This document shows, piece after piece, positions 1-8,741 of a DNA stretch of 51,226 nucleotides. The position numbers were made by a program, and so were the translations under genes. The notes beneath the pieces are model-generated. The model was not told where the DNA came from. It did no database searches and saw nothing but the letters and a program-made list of their open reading frames with translations. The stretch is from assembly GCF_000719555.1 (NCBI RefSeq), contig NZ_JOGX01000081.1, positions 1 to 51,226 on the forward strand, read 5' to 3'. Each line of letters opens with the position of its first letter. The stretch's first letter is position 1. The DNA is from Streptomyces sp. NRRL F-5727 (GTDB lineage Bacteria; Actinomycetota; Actinomycetes; Streptomycetales; Streptomycetaceae).

Positions 1-726
1 CGGCGGGGTCGTGGGGGGCGTGGTGGTGGTGGGCGTGGTGGTGGTGGGCGGCGGCGGCGTGGTGGGCGGGGTGGTCGGGCGGGCGCCGGCCTTCACGGTG
101 AGGGTGGCGGCGTCGAGAGCGTCGCCCGCCTTGTAGAAGCCGGCGAAGGCGGCGGCGCCGTCCTCGGTGAGCTTCGCCGGGATGTCCTTGAAGACCATCG
201 CGCCGCCGGCGCCCCGGCCGGGGCGGACGCCGGTCATGTCGAGTGCGGCGAAGGAGACGTCGTCGCGGGTGGTGAAGGTGCCGTCCTTCTCCTTGGTGAC
301 GACGTCAGCGGTGATCTCGCCGGTCGGCGCGGCGGAGCCGGCGGTCCGGAGCCGCACGTCGGAGATCCGGATGTCGAGGGCGCCCTCGTGGGCCTCGAAG
401 TGGACGCCGCCCTTGAAGGCGGTGGCGGTGGCGTGGCTCGTCGTGTCGTAGGTGCCGGTGCCGTCGACGAAGGTGAAGACGCCGTTGCCGGCCGCCTGGG
501 TCGCGCCGCCCTCCGTCGTGGTCCTCCCCTTGGCGAAGGGCTGGGCGAGGTAGGAGCGGAAGGACTGCTTGATGCCCCAGTCCAGGGTGCCGTCCACCAG
601 GGACGTCGGCGGGGCCGGGGTGTCGGCGGCCGCGGGAAGAGCGAGGGTCAGGGCGCCGGCGCCCAGGGCGGCGGCCGTGGTGACGGCGGCGGCCAGAGTG
701 ACGGGGCGGCGCATACGGGTGGCCAT
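1..726 (-). CDS. HtaA-domain haem-binding surface protein, C-terminus outside window
   Basis: The frame is open from an ATG at 726 to the window edge, giving 242 codons without a stop. An N-terminal signal peptide (MATRMRR then an Ala/Leu/Val core, cleavage near an Ala-Ala-Ala-Asp site) is followed by an HtaA domain beginning with the typical DWGIKQSFRSYL motif near residue 45. A Thr/Pro-only linker starts near residue 215 and is still running at base 1, so a second domain, anchor or tail probably lies beyond the window. HtaA-family proteins in Corynebacterium and Streptomyces bind haem on the cell surface and pass it to HmuTUV. It lies 54 bases downstream of the larger HtaA gene on the same strand and probably shares its iron-regulated transcript. 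The domain call is firm; the full length is unknown. Confidence 0.85.
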   Translation of the reverse strand, partial: MATRMRRPVTLAAAVTTAAALGAGALTLALPAAADTPAPPTSLVDGTLDWGIKQSFRSYLAQPFAKGRTTTEGGATQAAGNGVFTFVDGTGTYDTTSHATATAFKGGVHFEAHEGALDIRISDVRLRTAGSAAPTGEITADVVTKEKDGTFTTRDDVSFAALDMTGVRPGRGAGGAMVFKDIPAKLTEDGAAAFAGFYKAGDALDAATLTVKAGARPTTPPTTPPPPTTTTPTTTTPPTTPP

Positions 727-780
727 GTCGGGGTTCTCCTCGGCGGGGACAGCGGGGGTGTGGGGTGGAGGGGGGTGAGG

Positions 781-2193
781 TCAGTCGGTGGGGCCGGCGG
801 TGCGGCGCCGGCGGAGGAGGGCGTACGCGACGGCGGCGGCGGCCAGGACGCCCGCGCCGATCCCGGCGTAGACGCCGAGGGGGGTGCCGGAGTCCGCGGC
901 GGACGAGGCGGTCACCGGCACGGCGGACGGGGCGCCCGAGGCGGACGGGGACGGGGAGGCCGGAGCGGTCGGGTCGCTGCCGAGGTCGGGCAGGGCCGGG
1001 AGCGCGGCGGCCGGGTCGACGGAGACGGCGAGGGAGACCGGGTCCATCACGGTGCCCGCCTTGTACATCCCGCCGAAGGCGCGGGCTCCTCCCTCGGTGA
1101 GGGTGGCGGGCGCCTCGGTGACGACGGCGAGGCCCTTCTCCGGGACGAGGCCGCGGGCGGCGAAGGTGACGAGGGGCACGTCCCGCTCGGTTCTGCCGGA
1201 GCTGGTGACGTCGGCGGCGAGGGTGCCGGTGCCGCCGGTCACCTTCACGGTGACCCCGGCGAGGGTGAGGTCGAGCGGGGTGCCGGTGAAGCGGACGCTG
1301 CCGGCGAAGGCGGCGTCGAGGGTGCCGGTGGCGGGGTCGTAGGTGCCCTTGCCGGAGGGGAAGCGGAAGAGCGCTCCGCCGTCCTGGGCGCCGTCGGAGA
1401 GCGTCCACCTACCCTGCGCGAGGGAGCCGGTGACGTACTCGCGGAAGGTGCGCCGGACGCCCCAGTCGACGGCGGCGGTCCGCAGCGAGGGGGAGACCGC
1501 CCGCGTGGGCTTCGGCGTCGGACTCGGCTGGGCGGAGGGCGACTTCGCGGTGGGCGACTTCGCGGGCGGCGCGGCTTCGACGTCCACGGTGAGGCTGATC
1601 GGGTCGAGCGCGGTGCCGGCCGGGTAGTAGCCGGCGAAGGCGGCGGCGCCCTGGGCCGTGAGCGTGGCGGGGACGTTCGCGAGGGAGACGGGGCTGGTGC
1701 CGCCGCGCATGTCGAGGCCGCCGAGGTTCAGGGTGGCGAGCGGGACCTGGGAGCGGACCGTCAGGGCGCCGCCGCCCTTGGCCTTGCTCGCCATGTCGGC
1801 GTAGAGGGTGCCGGTGCCGCCCTGGATCCGCACCCGGGGGCTGCCGATGGTGAGGTCGAGCTCGTGCGTGCCGTCGGCCTTGCGGTGTCCGGTGAAGTGG
1901 ACGCCGCCGCCGAACGCGGCTTCGAAGGCGCCGGTGGCGGGGTCGTACGCACCCCGCGCGGAGTGGAAGCGGTACTGGGTGCCGACCGTGCCGGCGCCAC
2001 CGGTGAGGCTCCAACTGCCGTGCGCGATGGGCCCGGTGACGTAGCTCTGGAAGGAGGACTTGATGCCCCAGTCGAGCCGGCCGCCCCGCACCGGGCTGCT
2101 CTCCGCGTGGGCCGCGGCGGCCGGGACGAGGGCGGCGAGCAGGGCCGCGAACAGGGTCACGGCGAGTGCGCGGCAGGGTCTGGACAGCAGCAT
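781..2193 (-). CDS. Two-domain HtaA haem-binding protein, membrane anchored
   Basis: This 470-residue protein has a signal peptide (residues 1-30), a first HtaA domain starting at DWGIKSSFQSYV (about 41), a Lys/Ser/Pro/Thr linker near 215-235, a second HtaA domain starting at DWGVRRTFREYV (about 243), and a C-terminal transmembrane helix followed by four arginines and a short tail. That is the layout of corynebacterial HtaA-type haem receptors: two haem-binding modules displayed outside and anchored by the C-terminus. The ATG start has a GGAGGGG ribosome-binding site. An iron box lies 27 bases upstream. It diverges from the haem ABC transporter and precedes the shorter HtaA gene, so the region reads as one haem-uptake locus. 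Haem binding is inferred from the family. Confidence 0.9.
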   Translation of the reverse strand: MLLSRPCRALAVTLFAALLAALVPAAAAHAESSPVRGGRLDWGIKSSFQSYVTGPIAHGSWSLTGGAGTVGTQYRFHSARGAYDPATGAFEAAFGGGVHFTGHRKADGTHELDLTIGSPRVRIQGGTGTLYADMASKAKGGGALTVRSQVPLATLNLGGLDMRGGTSPVSLANVPATLTAQGAAAFAGYYPAGTALDPISLTVDVEAAPPAKSPTAKSPSAQPSPTPKPTRAVSPSLRTAAVDWGVRRTFREYVTGSLAQGRWTLSDGAQDGGALFRFPSGKGTYDPATGTLDAAFAGSVRFTGTPLDLTLAGVTVKVTGGTGTLAADVTSSGRTERDVPLVTFAARGLVPEKGLAVVTEAPATLTEGGARAFGGMYKAGTVMDPVSLAVSVDPAAALPALPDLGSDPTAPASPSPSASGAPSAVPVTASSAADSGTPLGVYAGIGAGVLAAAAVAYALLRRRRTAGPTD

Positions 2194-2219
2194 GGAGCAC
2201 CCCTCCGGGGGCTAGCGAG

Positions 2220-2238
2220 TAAGGTAAGGCTAACCTAA
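2220..2238. promoter_or_regulatory. DmdR/DtxR-type iron box in the htaA-hmuT divergent region
   Basis: TAAGGTAAGGCTAACCTAA is an interrupted palindrome matching the actinobacterial iron-box consensus (TTAGGTTAGGCTCACCTAA) at most positions. It lies 27 bases upstream of the minus-strand HtaA start and about 95 bases upstream of hmuT, so one Fe-DmdR (DtxR-family) site could repress both directions. The sequence match is direct; regulator identity follows from Streptomyces knowledge. Confidence 0.85.
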
Positions 2239-2333
2239 GCTACATCCAGCCCGGCGGGAACCCATCCCACCCGAGACCGAAGGCCGAAGGCCGGGCCACG
2301 AACCTCCGACGCGGAACGACAGGACGGTGTCCG

Positions 2334-3335
2334 GTGCGCAGAACTCGCCTCGCGGGAGCGCTGACAGCAGTGATCGCCCTCGCCCTCACGGCGGCCGGAT
2401 GCGGGGGCGGTGACGCTCCGAAGGCAGCCCCCGGCGCGATGGCGGCGGCCGCCCCCGACCGGGTCGAACCGCTCCCCTCCCCCGCCTCCCCCCGACTCCC
2501 CGTCACCGTCGCCTCCGCCGACGGGCGGAAGGTGACCGTCGGCTCCGCCGACCGGATCGTGCCGCTCAGCGGCTCGCTCAGCGAGATCGTCTTCACCCTC
2601 GGCCTGGGCGACCGGGTGGTGGCCCGGGACGTCACCGCCACCTTCGAACAGGCCGCGGAGCTCCCGGTGGTGACCCGCGCCCACGACGTCTCCGCCGAGA
2701 GCGTCCTCTCCCTCAGACCGACCCTCGTCCTCGCCGAGTCCACCACCGGCCCCGCCGAGGCGATCGCCCAGATCCGCGACGCGGGCGTCCCGCTCGTCGT
2801 CGTCCCGGCCGCCGAGGACCTCGACGACGTCGGCAGCCGCATCGACGACGTCGCCGCCGCGCTGGGCGTGCCCGCCGCCGGCACGGAGCTGCGCGAGCGG
2901 ACCGCCGAACGGCTCGACGCCGTACGGCAGAAGATCCCGGCCCGCGCCGAGAAGCCGCGCGTCGCCTTCCTCTACGTGCGCGGCTCGGCCGCCGTCTACC
3001 TCCTCGGCGGCGCCGGTTCCGGGGCGAGTTCGCTCCTGGAGGCCGCCGGGGCCGTCGACGCGGGCAAGGAGTCCGGGCTGACGAAGGACTTCACCCCCGT
3101 CACCAGCGAGGCGCTCGCCGCGGCGGCGCCCGACGCGATCCTCGTCATGACCAAGGGACTCCAGTCCGTCGGCGGCGTCGACGGGCTGGTGAGGATCCCC
3201 GGCGTCGCCGAGACCCCGGCCGGCGCCGACCGCCGGGTCGTCTCCGTCGACGACGGCGTCCTCCTCAACTACGGCCCGCGCACCGACCAGGTGCTCGCCT
3301 CGCTCGTCGACCAGCTCTACCGGGACACCCCGTGA
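2334..3335 (+). CDS. hmuT: Haem ABC transporter substrate-binding lipoprotein (HmuT-like)
   Basis: This 333-residue protein starts at a GTG preceded by AGGACGG. It has a lipoprotein signal with lipobox L-T-A-A-G-C (lipid-attached Cys23), then a class III periplasmic-binding-protein fold. Recognisable segments include 'RIVPLSGSLSEIVFTLGLGD' and a 'SLRPTLVLAES' strand, which are typical of the HmuT/BtuF group. It would take haem from the HtaA proteins and present it to the HmuU permease at the outer face of the membrane. Its stop overlaps the permease start (GTGA), so the two are translationally coupled. The HtaA neighbours favour haem over a siderophore as substrate, though the family also includes siderophore and cobalamin binders. 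Confidence 0.85.
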   Translation: MRRTRLAGALTAVIALALTAAGCGGGDAPKAAPGAMAAAAPDRVEPLPSPASPRLPVTVASADGRKVTVGSADRIVPLSGSLSEIVFTLGLGDRVVARDVTATFEQAAELPVVTRAHDVSAESVLSLRPTLVLAESTTGPAEAIAQIRDAGVPLVVVPAAEDLDDVGSRIDDVAAALGVPAAGTELRERTAERLDAVRQKIPARAEKPRVAFLYVRGSAAVYLLGGAGSGASSLLEAAGAVDAGKESGLTKDFTPVTSEALAAAAPDAILVMTKGLQSVGGVDGLVRIPGVAETPAGADRRVVSVDDGVLLNYGPRTDQVLASLVDQLYRDTP

Positions 3336-4420
3336 CGGCCCTCCGGGAGCGGCCGGTCCTCCCGGCCGCGACGACCCCGGCGGCCGGCCCCCGGCGGGGC
3401 AGGGCCGCGCTGCTCACCGGCGGGCTGCTCGCCGCGCTGCTGCTGCTCGCCCTGCTGTCCGCCGGCATCGGCGCGTACGGCATCCCGCTCGGCGACGTGC
3501 TCGCCTCGGTCCTGCACCGGACCGGCCTCGGCGGGCACGCCCTCGACCGGACCGCCGAGAGCGTGCTGTGGAACATCCGGCTGCCCCGGGTGGTGCTCGC
3601 CGTGCTCGTCGGCGCCTCCCTCGGCTGCGCCGGCGCCCTGATGCAGGGCGTCTTCGGCAACCCGCTCGCCGAACCCGGCGTCATCGGCGTCTCGTCCGGC
3701 GCCGCCGTCGGCGCGGTCGGCGCGATCGTGCTCGGCGCGGGCTTCCTCGGCACCTGGACCGTGAGCGTCTTCGCCTTCGCGGGCGGGCTCGTCACGGTGG
3801 TGCTCGTCTACGCGATGTCCCGCTCGGGCGGCCGGACCGAGGTCGTCACCCTGATCCTCACCGGCATCGCCGTGACCGCCTTCGCGGGCGCGCTCATCGG
3901 GCTGTTCGTCTTCTTCGCGGACAACGCCCAGATCAGCCAGATCACCTTCTGGCAGCTGGGCTCGCTGGCCCAGGCCACCTGGCCGAAGGTGCTCGCGGTG
4001 CTGCCGTGCGCGCTGCTCGGCCTGGCCGTCGCCCCGCTGTACGCCCGCCGGCTCGACCTGCTCGCGCTCGGCGAGCGGCCCGCCCGGCACCTGGGCGTGG
4101 AGGTGGAGCGGCTGCGGATCGCGCTGATCCTGGTGGTGGCGCTCCTCACGGCGGCGGCGGTCGCGGTCTCCGGCATCGTGAGCTTCGTCGGCCTGGTCGT
4201 CCCGCATGTGCTGCGGATGGCGAACGGCCCCGGCCACCGCTTCCTGATCCCCGGCAGCGCGCTCGGCGGGGCGGTCGCGCTCACCGCCGGCGACCTGGCG
4301 GCCCGCACCCTCGCGGCCCCCGCCGAACTTCCCCTGGGCGTCCTCACCGCCCTCATCGGCAGCCCGTTCTTCTTCTGGCTGCTGCGCAGGACCCGCAGGA
4401 AGCAGGGGGGTTGGGCGTGA
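3332..4420 (+). CDS. hmuU: Haem ABC transporter permease (FecCD family)
   Basis: This 362-residue polytopic membrane protein belongs to the FecCD/BtuC family. It has about ten hydrophobic segments and the motifs expected in the family: a 'NIRLPRVVLAVLVGASLG' segment, 'GNPLAEPGVIGVSSGAAVG' and, toward the C-terminus, 'SFVGLVVPHVLRM', the cytoplasmic coupling region that contacts the ATPase. The GTG start overlaps the hmuT stop by four bases, and its own stop overlaps the hmuV start in the same way. It forms the membrane channel of the haem importer. The length is normal for the family and nothing appears broken. Confidence 0.9.
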   Translation: MTALRERPVLPAATTPAAGPRRGRAALLTGGLLAALLLLALLSAGIGAYGIPLGDVLASVLHRTGLGGHALDRTAESVLWNIRLPRVVLAVLVGASLGCAGALMQGVFGNPLAEPGVIGVSSGAAVGAVGAIVLGAGFLGTWTVSVFAFAGGLVTVVLVYAMSRSGGRTEVVTLILTGIAVTAFAGALIGLFVFFADNAQISQITFWQLGSLAQATWPKVLAVLPCALLGLAVAPLYARRLDLLALGERPARHLGVEVERLRIALILVVALLTAAAVAVSGIVSFVGLVVPHVLRMANGPGHRFLIPGSALGGAVALTAGDLAARTLAAPAELPLGVLTALIGSPFFFWLLRRTRRKQGGWA

Positions 4421-5280
4421 TCGGCGTGTTCAGGAGGCGCACGAGGGAGCTGCCGGCGGCCGTGGAGCCCGGCGGGCTCGCCGCCGAGGCCGACGGGGTG
4501 ACGGTGGCGCGGGGGCGGCGGACCGTCCTCGACGGGGCCCGGATCGGGGTGCGCGCCGGCGAGGTGCTGGCCCTGGTGGGGCCCAACGGCGCCGGGAAGT
4601 CGACGCTGTTGTCCGTGCTCGCCGGGGACCTGGCGCCCGCGGCGGGGTCGGTACGGATCGGGGGCCGGGCTGCCGGCGACTGGACCGCGCCGGAGCTGGC
4701 GCTGCGCCGGGCGGTGCTGCCGCAGACCGCCGAACTCTCCTTCCCCTTCACGGTCGAGGAGGTGGTCCGGATGGGCCGGGCCCCCTGGGCGGGCACCGGG
4801 CGGGAGGCGGAGGACGCGGCGGCGGTCGCGGAGGCGATGGCCGCGACCGGGGTCACGGGGTTCGCCGCCCGTCCGTTCTCCGCGCTCTCCGGCGGGGAGC
4901 GGGCCCGGGTGGCGCTGGCCCGGGTGCTGGCCCAGCGGGCCGGGCTGCTGCTGCTCGACGAGCCGACGGCCGCGCTCGACCTGCGCCACCAGGAACTGGT
5001 GCTGCGGGTCTGCCGGGAGCGGGCGGCGGCCGGGGACGCGGTGGTGGTCGTGCTGCACGACCTGGGGCTGGCGGCGGCGCACGCGGACCGGGTGGGGATC
5101 GTGCACGGGGGCGGCGTGGCCGCCGACGGGCCGCCCGCCGAGGTGTTCGGCGAGGCGCTGCTGAGCCGGGTCTACCGGCAGCCGGTGGAGGTCTTCCCGC
5201 ACCCGCGGACCGGTGTCCCGCAGGTCGTCCCCCGGCGGGACGGACCCCAGGGCGAAATCACCCCGAACCACCCCGCTTGA
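4417..5280 (+). CDS. hmuV: Haem ABC transporter ATP-binding protein
   Basis: The true start is the GTG at 4417 (GTGA overlap with hmuU), giving 287 residues; the frame is open further upstream but that part is antiparallel coding noise over hmuU. Walker A GPNGAGKS is at residues 55-62, the ABC signature is LSGGERARVALARVLAQ, Walker B is LLLLDEPT, and the switch histidine lies in VVVLHDLGLAAAHADR. These are hallmarks of the HmuV/FecE ATPases that energise iron and haem import. It ends the hmuTUV operon; the 176-base gap that follows contains a separate iron-box promoter for efeO. Confidence 0.92.
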   Translation: MIGVFRRRTRELPAAVEPGGLAAEADGVTVARGRRTVLDGARIGVRAGEVLALVGPNGAGKSTLLSVLAGDLAPAAGSVRIGGRAAGDWTAPELALRRAVLPQTAELSFPFTVEEVVRMGRAPWAGTGREAEDAAAVAEAMAATGVTGFAARPFSALSGGERARVALARVLAQRAGLLLLDEPTAALDLRHQELVLRVCRERAAAGDAVVVVLHDLGLAAAHADRVGIVHGGGVAADGPPAEVFGEALLSRVYRQPVEVFPHPRTGVPQVVPRRDGPQGEITPNHPA

Positions 5281-5383
5281 CCGGTGCTTGACCCCGCGAT
5301 GGGGTGGTCATGGCGCGCCTGTTACCACCCCGTGTCCGATCCGCCGGACGTGAGAGTCACATCACTGGACGTGGGGGTTTGAC

Positions 5384-5417
5384 TGAGGTAAGCCTCGGTT
5401 AAGTTAGGTCCGCCTCA
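5384..5417. promoter_or_regulatory. Two overlapping iron-box-like sites upstream of efeO
   Basis: TGAGGTAAGCCTCGGTTAA (5384-5402) and TTAAGTTAGGTCCGCCTCA (5399-5417) each resemble the 19-bp DmdR iron box (about 13 and 14 matches of 19 by eye) and overlap by four bases. DtxR-family dimers often bind as paired sites. They end 39 bases before the efeO ATG, so efeOBU is probably iron-repressed independently of hmuTUV. Confidence 0.7.
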
Positions 5418-5456
5418 GTGGCCGTTCCCGTCCCGTCGCCCCGTCCTGGAGCCCTC

Positions 5457-6611
5457 ATGCGAGCCGTCCGCACCACCGCCGTCACCGCCCTGGCGGGCGC
5501 CGCCGTCGTCGCCGCCGTCACCGGCTGCACCGCGAAGAGCGACGCCAAGGGGGACGCCGACGGCATCACCGTCACCGCCAAGGACGACTCCTGCGAGGTG
5601 TCGAAGAAGGAGTTCCCGGCCGGCCACGTCACCCTGAACGTGGAGAACCGCGGCTCCAAGGTCACCGAGGTCTACGTCCTCTACCCGGACGACCGGATCG
5701 TCACCGAGCGCGAGAACATCGGCCCCGGCACCAAGGCCGCGCTCACCGCCGAGATCAAGGCCGGCTCGTACGCCGTCGTCTGCAAGCCCGGCATGACCGG
5801 CGCCGGCATCCGCCAGACCGTCACCCTCACCGGCGGCGCCGCCGCCCCCAAGCGCTCCGCCGAGATGGACGCCGCCGTCGCCGCCTACCGCCAGTACGTC
5901 CAGGCCCAGGCCGACGAGACGCTGCCCAGGGTGAAGGTCTTCACCGACGCCGTCCGCGCCGGCGACCTGGAGGCCGCGAAGAAGGCGTACGCCCCCTCCC
6001 GCATCGGCTGGGAGCGCACCGAGCCCGTCGCCGAGTCCTTCGGCGACATCGACCCGAAGGTCGACGTCCGCGAGGACGGCCTGGAGGAGGGCCAGGACCC
6101 GGCGAAGGACTGGACCGGCTGGCACCGCCTGGAGAAGGCGCTCTGGCAGGACAAGAAGATCACCGCCCGTGAGAAGCAGCTCGCCGACCTGCTCGACAAG
6201 GACCTCGCGGACTGGGTGAAGCGGGTCGGCAAGGCCGAGATCACCCCCACCTCCATGGCCAACGGCGCCAAGGAACTCCTCGACGAGGTCGCCACCGGCA
6301 AGGTCACCGGCGAGGAGGAGCGCTACTCCCACACCGACCTGGTCGACTTCAAGGCCAACGTCGAGGGCGCCCAGAAGTCCTTCGAGCTGCTCAAGCCGGT
6401 CGCCGCGAAGAACGACGCCGCGCTCGTCGCCGAACTCGACCGGCAGTTCGCCGCGCTGAACACGCTGCTCGACACGTACCGCGCCGACAAGACCGGGTAC
6501 GACTTCACCTCCTACGACAAGGTCGGCAAGGCCCAGCGCAAGGAGCTGTCGGACGGCGTCAACGCGCTGGCCGAGCCGCTCTCCAAGCTCGCCGCGGCGG
6601 TCGTCAAGTGA
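5457..6611 (+). CDS. efeO: EfeO, iron-uptake lipoprotein with cupredoxin and M75 domains
   Basis: I take the ATG at 5457 as the start, not the in-frame GTG at 5418. The ATG has a GGAG site in register and puts the lipobox V-T-G-C at Cys24. The mature protein (384 residues in total) has a cupredoxin-like domain at about 40-120, with conserved Cys in 'KDDSCEVS' and 'VVCKPGM', then a peptidase-M75-like helical domain. That domain includes the HxxE-type motif in 'GWHRLEKALW', proposed to bind iron. EfeO delivers ferric or ferrous iron to the EfeU permease in the EfeUOB system. It is overlapped by efeB (GTGA), and an iron box sits just upstream. Confidence 0.92.
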   Translation: MRAVRTTAVTALAGAAVVAAVTGCTAKSDAKGDADGITVTAKDDSCEVSKKEFPAGHVTLNVENRGSKVTEVYVLYPDDRIVTERENIGPGTKAALTAEIKAGSYAVVCKPGMTGAGIRQTVTLTGGAAAPKRSAEMDAAVAAYRQYVQAQADETLPRVKVFTDAVRAGDLEAAKKAYAPSRIGWERTEPVAESFGDIDPKVDVREDGLEEGQDPAKDWTGWHRLEKALWQDKKITAREKQLADLLDKDLADWVKRVGKAEITPTSMANGAKELLDEVATGKVTGEEERYSHTDLVDFKANVEGAQKSFELLKPVAAKNDAALVAELDRQFAALNTLLDTYRADKTGYDFTSYDKVGKAQRKELSDGVNALAEPLSKLAAAVVK

Positions 6612-7843
6612 GCCCGGCGCCCGCCCGCCGCACCGTCCTCGCCGCCGGCGGCGGCCTCGCCCTCGGTGCCGCCGTCGCCGGCGGCGCCGTGGCGCTGACC
6701 CGCGACGGGGACGCCACGACGCCGGTCGCCGACAGCGGCGCCGCCGTCCCCTTCCACGGCGCCCACCAGGCCGGCATCGCCACCCCCGTCCAGGACCGGC
6801 TGCACTTCGCCGCCTTCGACGTCACCACCGACGACCGCGAGAAGCTGGTGAGGCTCCTCAAGGAGTGGACCCGAGCCGCCGAGCGGATGACCGCCGGCCG
6901 CGAGGTCGGCGAGGGCGCCCACGGCGGGCTGCCGGAGGCGCCGCCGGACGACACCGGCGAGGCGCTCGGCCTGAAGCCGTCCCGCCTCACCCTCACCGTC
7001 GGCTTCGGCCCCTCCCTCTTCGACGGGCGGTTCGGGCTGAAGGACAGGCGTCCCGGGGACCTGGTGGAGCTGCCCAGGTTCCCGGGCGACAACCTCGACC
7101 CGGCCCGCAGCGGCGGCGACCTGTGCGTCCAGGCGTGCGCCGACGACCCGCAGGTCGCCGTGCACGCCATCCGCAACCTCGCCCGGATCGGCTTCGGCAC
7201 GGTCGCGGTCCGCTGGTCCCAGCTGGGCTTCGGCAAGACCTCCTCGACCACCCCGGACGCGCAGACCCCGCGCAACCTCTTCGGCTTCAAGGACGGCACC
7301 CGGAACATCGCCGGCACCGACGCCGCCGCCCTCGACCGGCACGTCTGGGTCGGTGCGAAGGACGCCACCGGCGGCGCCGCCTGGATGGCCGGCGGCTCGT
7401 ACCTGGTCGCCCGCCGCATCCGGATGAACGTCGAGACCTGGGACCGCACCCCGCTCGCCGAGCAGGAGGACATCTTCGGCCGGGACAAGAAGGAGGGCGC
7501 GCCCGTCGGCAAGGCGAAGGAGCACGACGAGCCGTTCCTGAAGGCGATGAAGCCGGACTCGCACGTCCGGCTCGCCCACCCGGACACCAACGGCGGGGCG
7601 ACCCTGCTGCGCCGCGGCTACTCCTTCACCGACGGCACGGACGGCCTGGGCCGGCTCGACGCGGGCCTGTTCTTCCTCGCGTACCAGAAGGACGTCCGGG
7701 CCGGCTTCGTCCGGGTGCAGACCGCGCTCGCGGCGTCGGACGCCCTCAACGAGTACATCCAGCACGTCGGCTCGGCGGTCTTCGCCGTCCCGCCCGGCGT
7801 CCGCGACGCGGACGACTGGTGGGGCCGCGGCCTTTTCTCGTAA
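6608..7843 (+). CDS. efeB: EfeB, Tat-exported Dyp-type haem peroxidase
   Basis: This 411-residue protein starts at a GTG overlapping the efeO stop. The N-terminus is a twin-arginine signal (ARRTVLAAGGG then a hydrophobic stretch), so it is exported folded with its haem. The body has the Dyp-peroxidase GxxDG motif (GFKDGTRNI, distal Asp) and a C-terminal region with the proximal histidine near 'RLAHPDTNGG' and 'RRGYSF'. In the EfeUOB system EfeB oxidises ferrous iron, or by another proposal releases iron from haem, before transfer by EfeO and EfeU. The location next to a haem-uptake island is consistent with either role. Length and motifs are normal. Confidence 0.93.
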   Translation: MSPAPARRTVLAAGGGLALGAAVAGGAVALTRDGDATTPVADSGAAVPFHGAHQAGIATPVQDRLHFAAFDVTTDDREKLVRLLKEWTRAAERMTAGREVGEGAHGGLPEAPPDDTGEALGLKPSRLTLTVGFGPSLFDGRFGLKDRRPGDLVELPRFPGDNLDPARSGGDLCVQACADDPQVAVHAIRNLARIGFGTVAVRWSQLGFGKTSSTTPDAQTPRNLFGFKDGTRNIAGTDAAALDRHVWVGAKDATGGAAWMAGGSYLVARRIRMNVETWDRTPLAEQEDIFGRDKKEGAPVGKAKEHDEPFLKAMKPDSHVRLAHPDTNGGATLLRRGYSFTDGTDGLGRLDAGLFFLAYQKDVRAGFVRVQTALAASDALNEYIQHVGSAVFAVPPGVRDADDWWGRGLFS

Positions 7844-7862
7844 CCCCCCGGAGGTGTACGCC

Positions 7863-8741
7863 GTGTTCGGCAACTATCTGATCGGCCTGCGCGAGGGGCT
7901 GGAGGCCAGCCTCGTCGTCTGCATCCTCATCGCCTACCTGGTGAAGACCGGCCGGCGGGACGCGCTGAAGCCGATCTGGGCCGGGTTCGGCGTGGCCGTC
8001 GGCATCGCGCTCGCCTTCGGCGCCGGCCTGGAGTTCGGCTCCCAGGAGCTGACCTTCGAGGCGCAGGAGCTGCTCGGCGGCTCGCTGTCCATCCTCGCCG
8101 TGGTGCTGGTGACCTGGATGGTCTTCTGGATGAGGAAGACCGCCCGGCACCTGCGGGCGGAGCTGCACGGCAAGCTCGACGCGGCCCTGGCGACGGGCAC
8201 CGGCGCGCTCGTCGCCACCGCCTTCCTGGCCGTGGGCCGGGAGGGCCTGGAGACCGCCCTCTTCGTGTGGGCGTCGGTGCGGGCCTCCTCCGACGGCAGC
8301 CACGCGCCGCTGATCGGCGTGGTGCTCGGCCTGCTGACGGCGGTGCTCCTCGGCTGGCTGTTCTACCGGGGCGCGCTGAGGATCGACCTGGCGAGGTTCT
8401 TCACCTGGACCGGCGGGATGCTGGTCGTGGTGGCGGCGGGCGTCCTCGCGTACGGCGTGCACGACCTCCAGGAGGCGCGCTTCCTCGGCGGCCTCGCGGA
8501 CAAGGCGTTCGACGTCTCGGCGACGGTCCCGCCGGACAGCTGGTACGGCACGCTCCTCAAGGGCGTGTTCAACTTCCAGCCCGACCCGACGGTCCTTCAG
8601 GTCACGGTGTGGGCGCTGTATCTGGTCCCGACGCTCGCGCTCTTCCTCGCCCCGATAGGGTCGGGTCCGTCCGTGCGCGTGGAGAAGCAGAAGGCGACCG
8701 ATGAGAAGGCTGAGGCCGGAACGGCAGACCCGGCGGTCTGA
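7863..8741 (+). CDS. efeU: EfeU, FTR1-family iron permease
   Basis: I choose the GTG at 7863, nine bases after a GGAGG; the in-frame GTG at 7854 would lie on top of that ribosome-binding site. The 292-residue protein has seven hydrophobic segments and two REGLE motifs, 'REGLEASLVV' near residue 10 and 'REGLETALFVW' in the middle. These are the acidic iron-binding motifs of Ftr1/EfeU permeases. It completes the efeO-efeB-efeU operon, in an order differing from the enterobacterial efeUOB but common in actinobacteria. The C-terminal tail is hydrophilic and cytoplasmic, and its last 41 bases overlap the following lipoprotein gene. Confidence 0.92.
   Translation: MFGNYLIGLREGLEASLVVCILIAYLVKTGRRDALKPIWAGFGVAVGIALAFGAGLEFGSQELTFEAQELLGGSLSILAVVLVTWMVFWMRKTARHLRAELHGKLDAALATGTGALVATAFLAVGREGLETALFVWASVRASSDGSHAPLIGVVLGLLTAVLLGWLFYRGALRIDLARFFTWTGGMLVVVAAGVLAYGVHDLQEARFLGGLADKAFDVSATVPPDSWYGTLLKGVFNFQPDPTVLQVTVWALYLVPTLALFLAPIGSGPSVRVEKQKATDEKAEAGTADPAV

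Noticed and set aside
388..2238. Long plus-strand reading frame across the HtaA genes
   Set aside because: Gly/Arg/Ala-only composition with no domain; it is the antisense shadow of the HtaA frames, as expected at this GC content.
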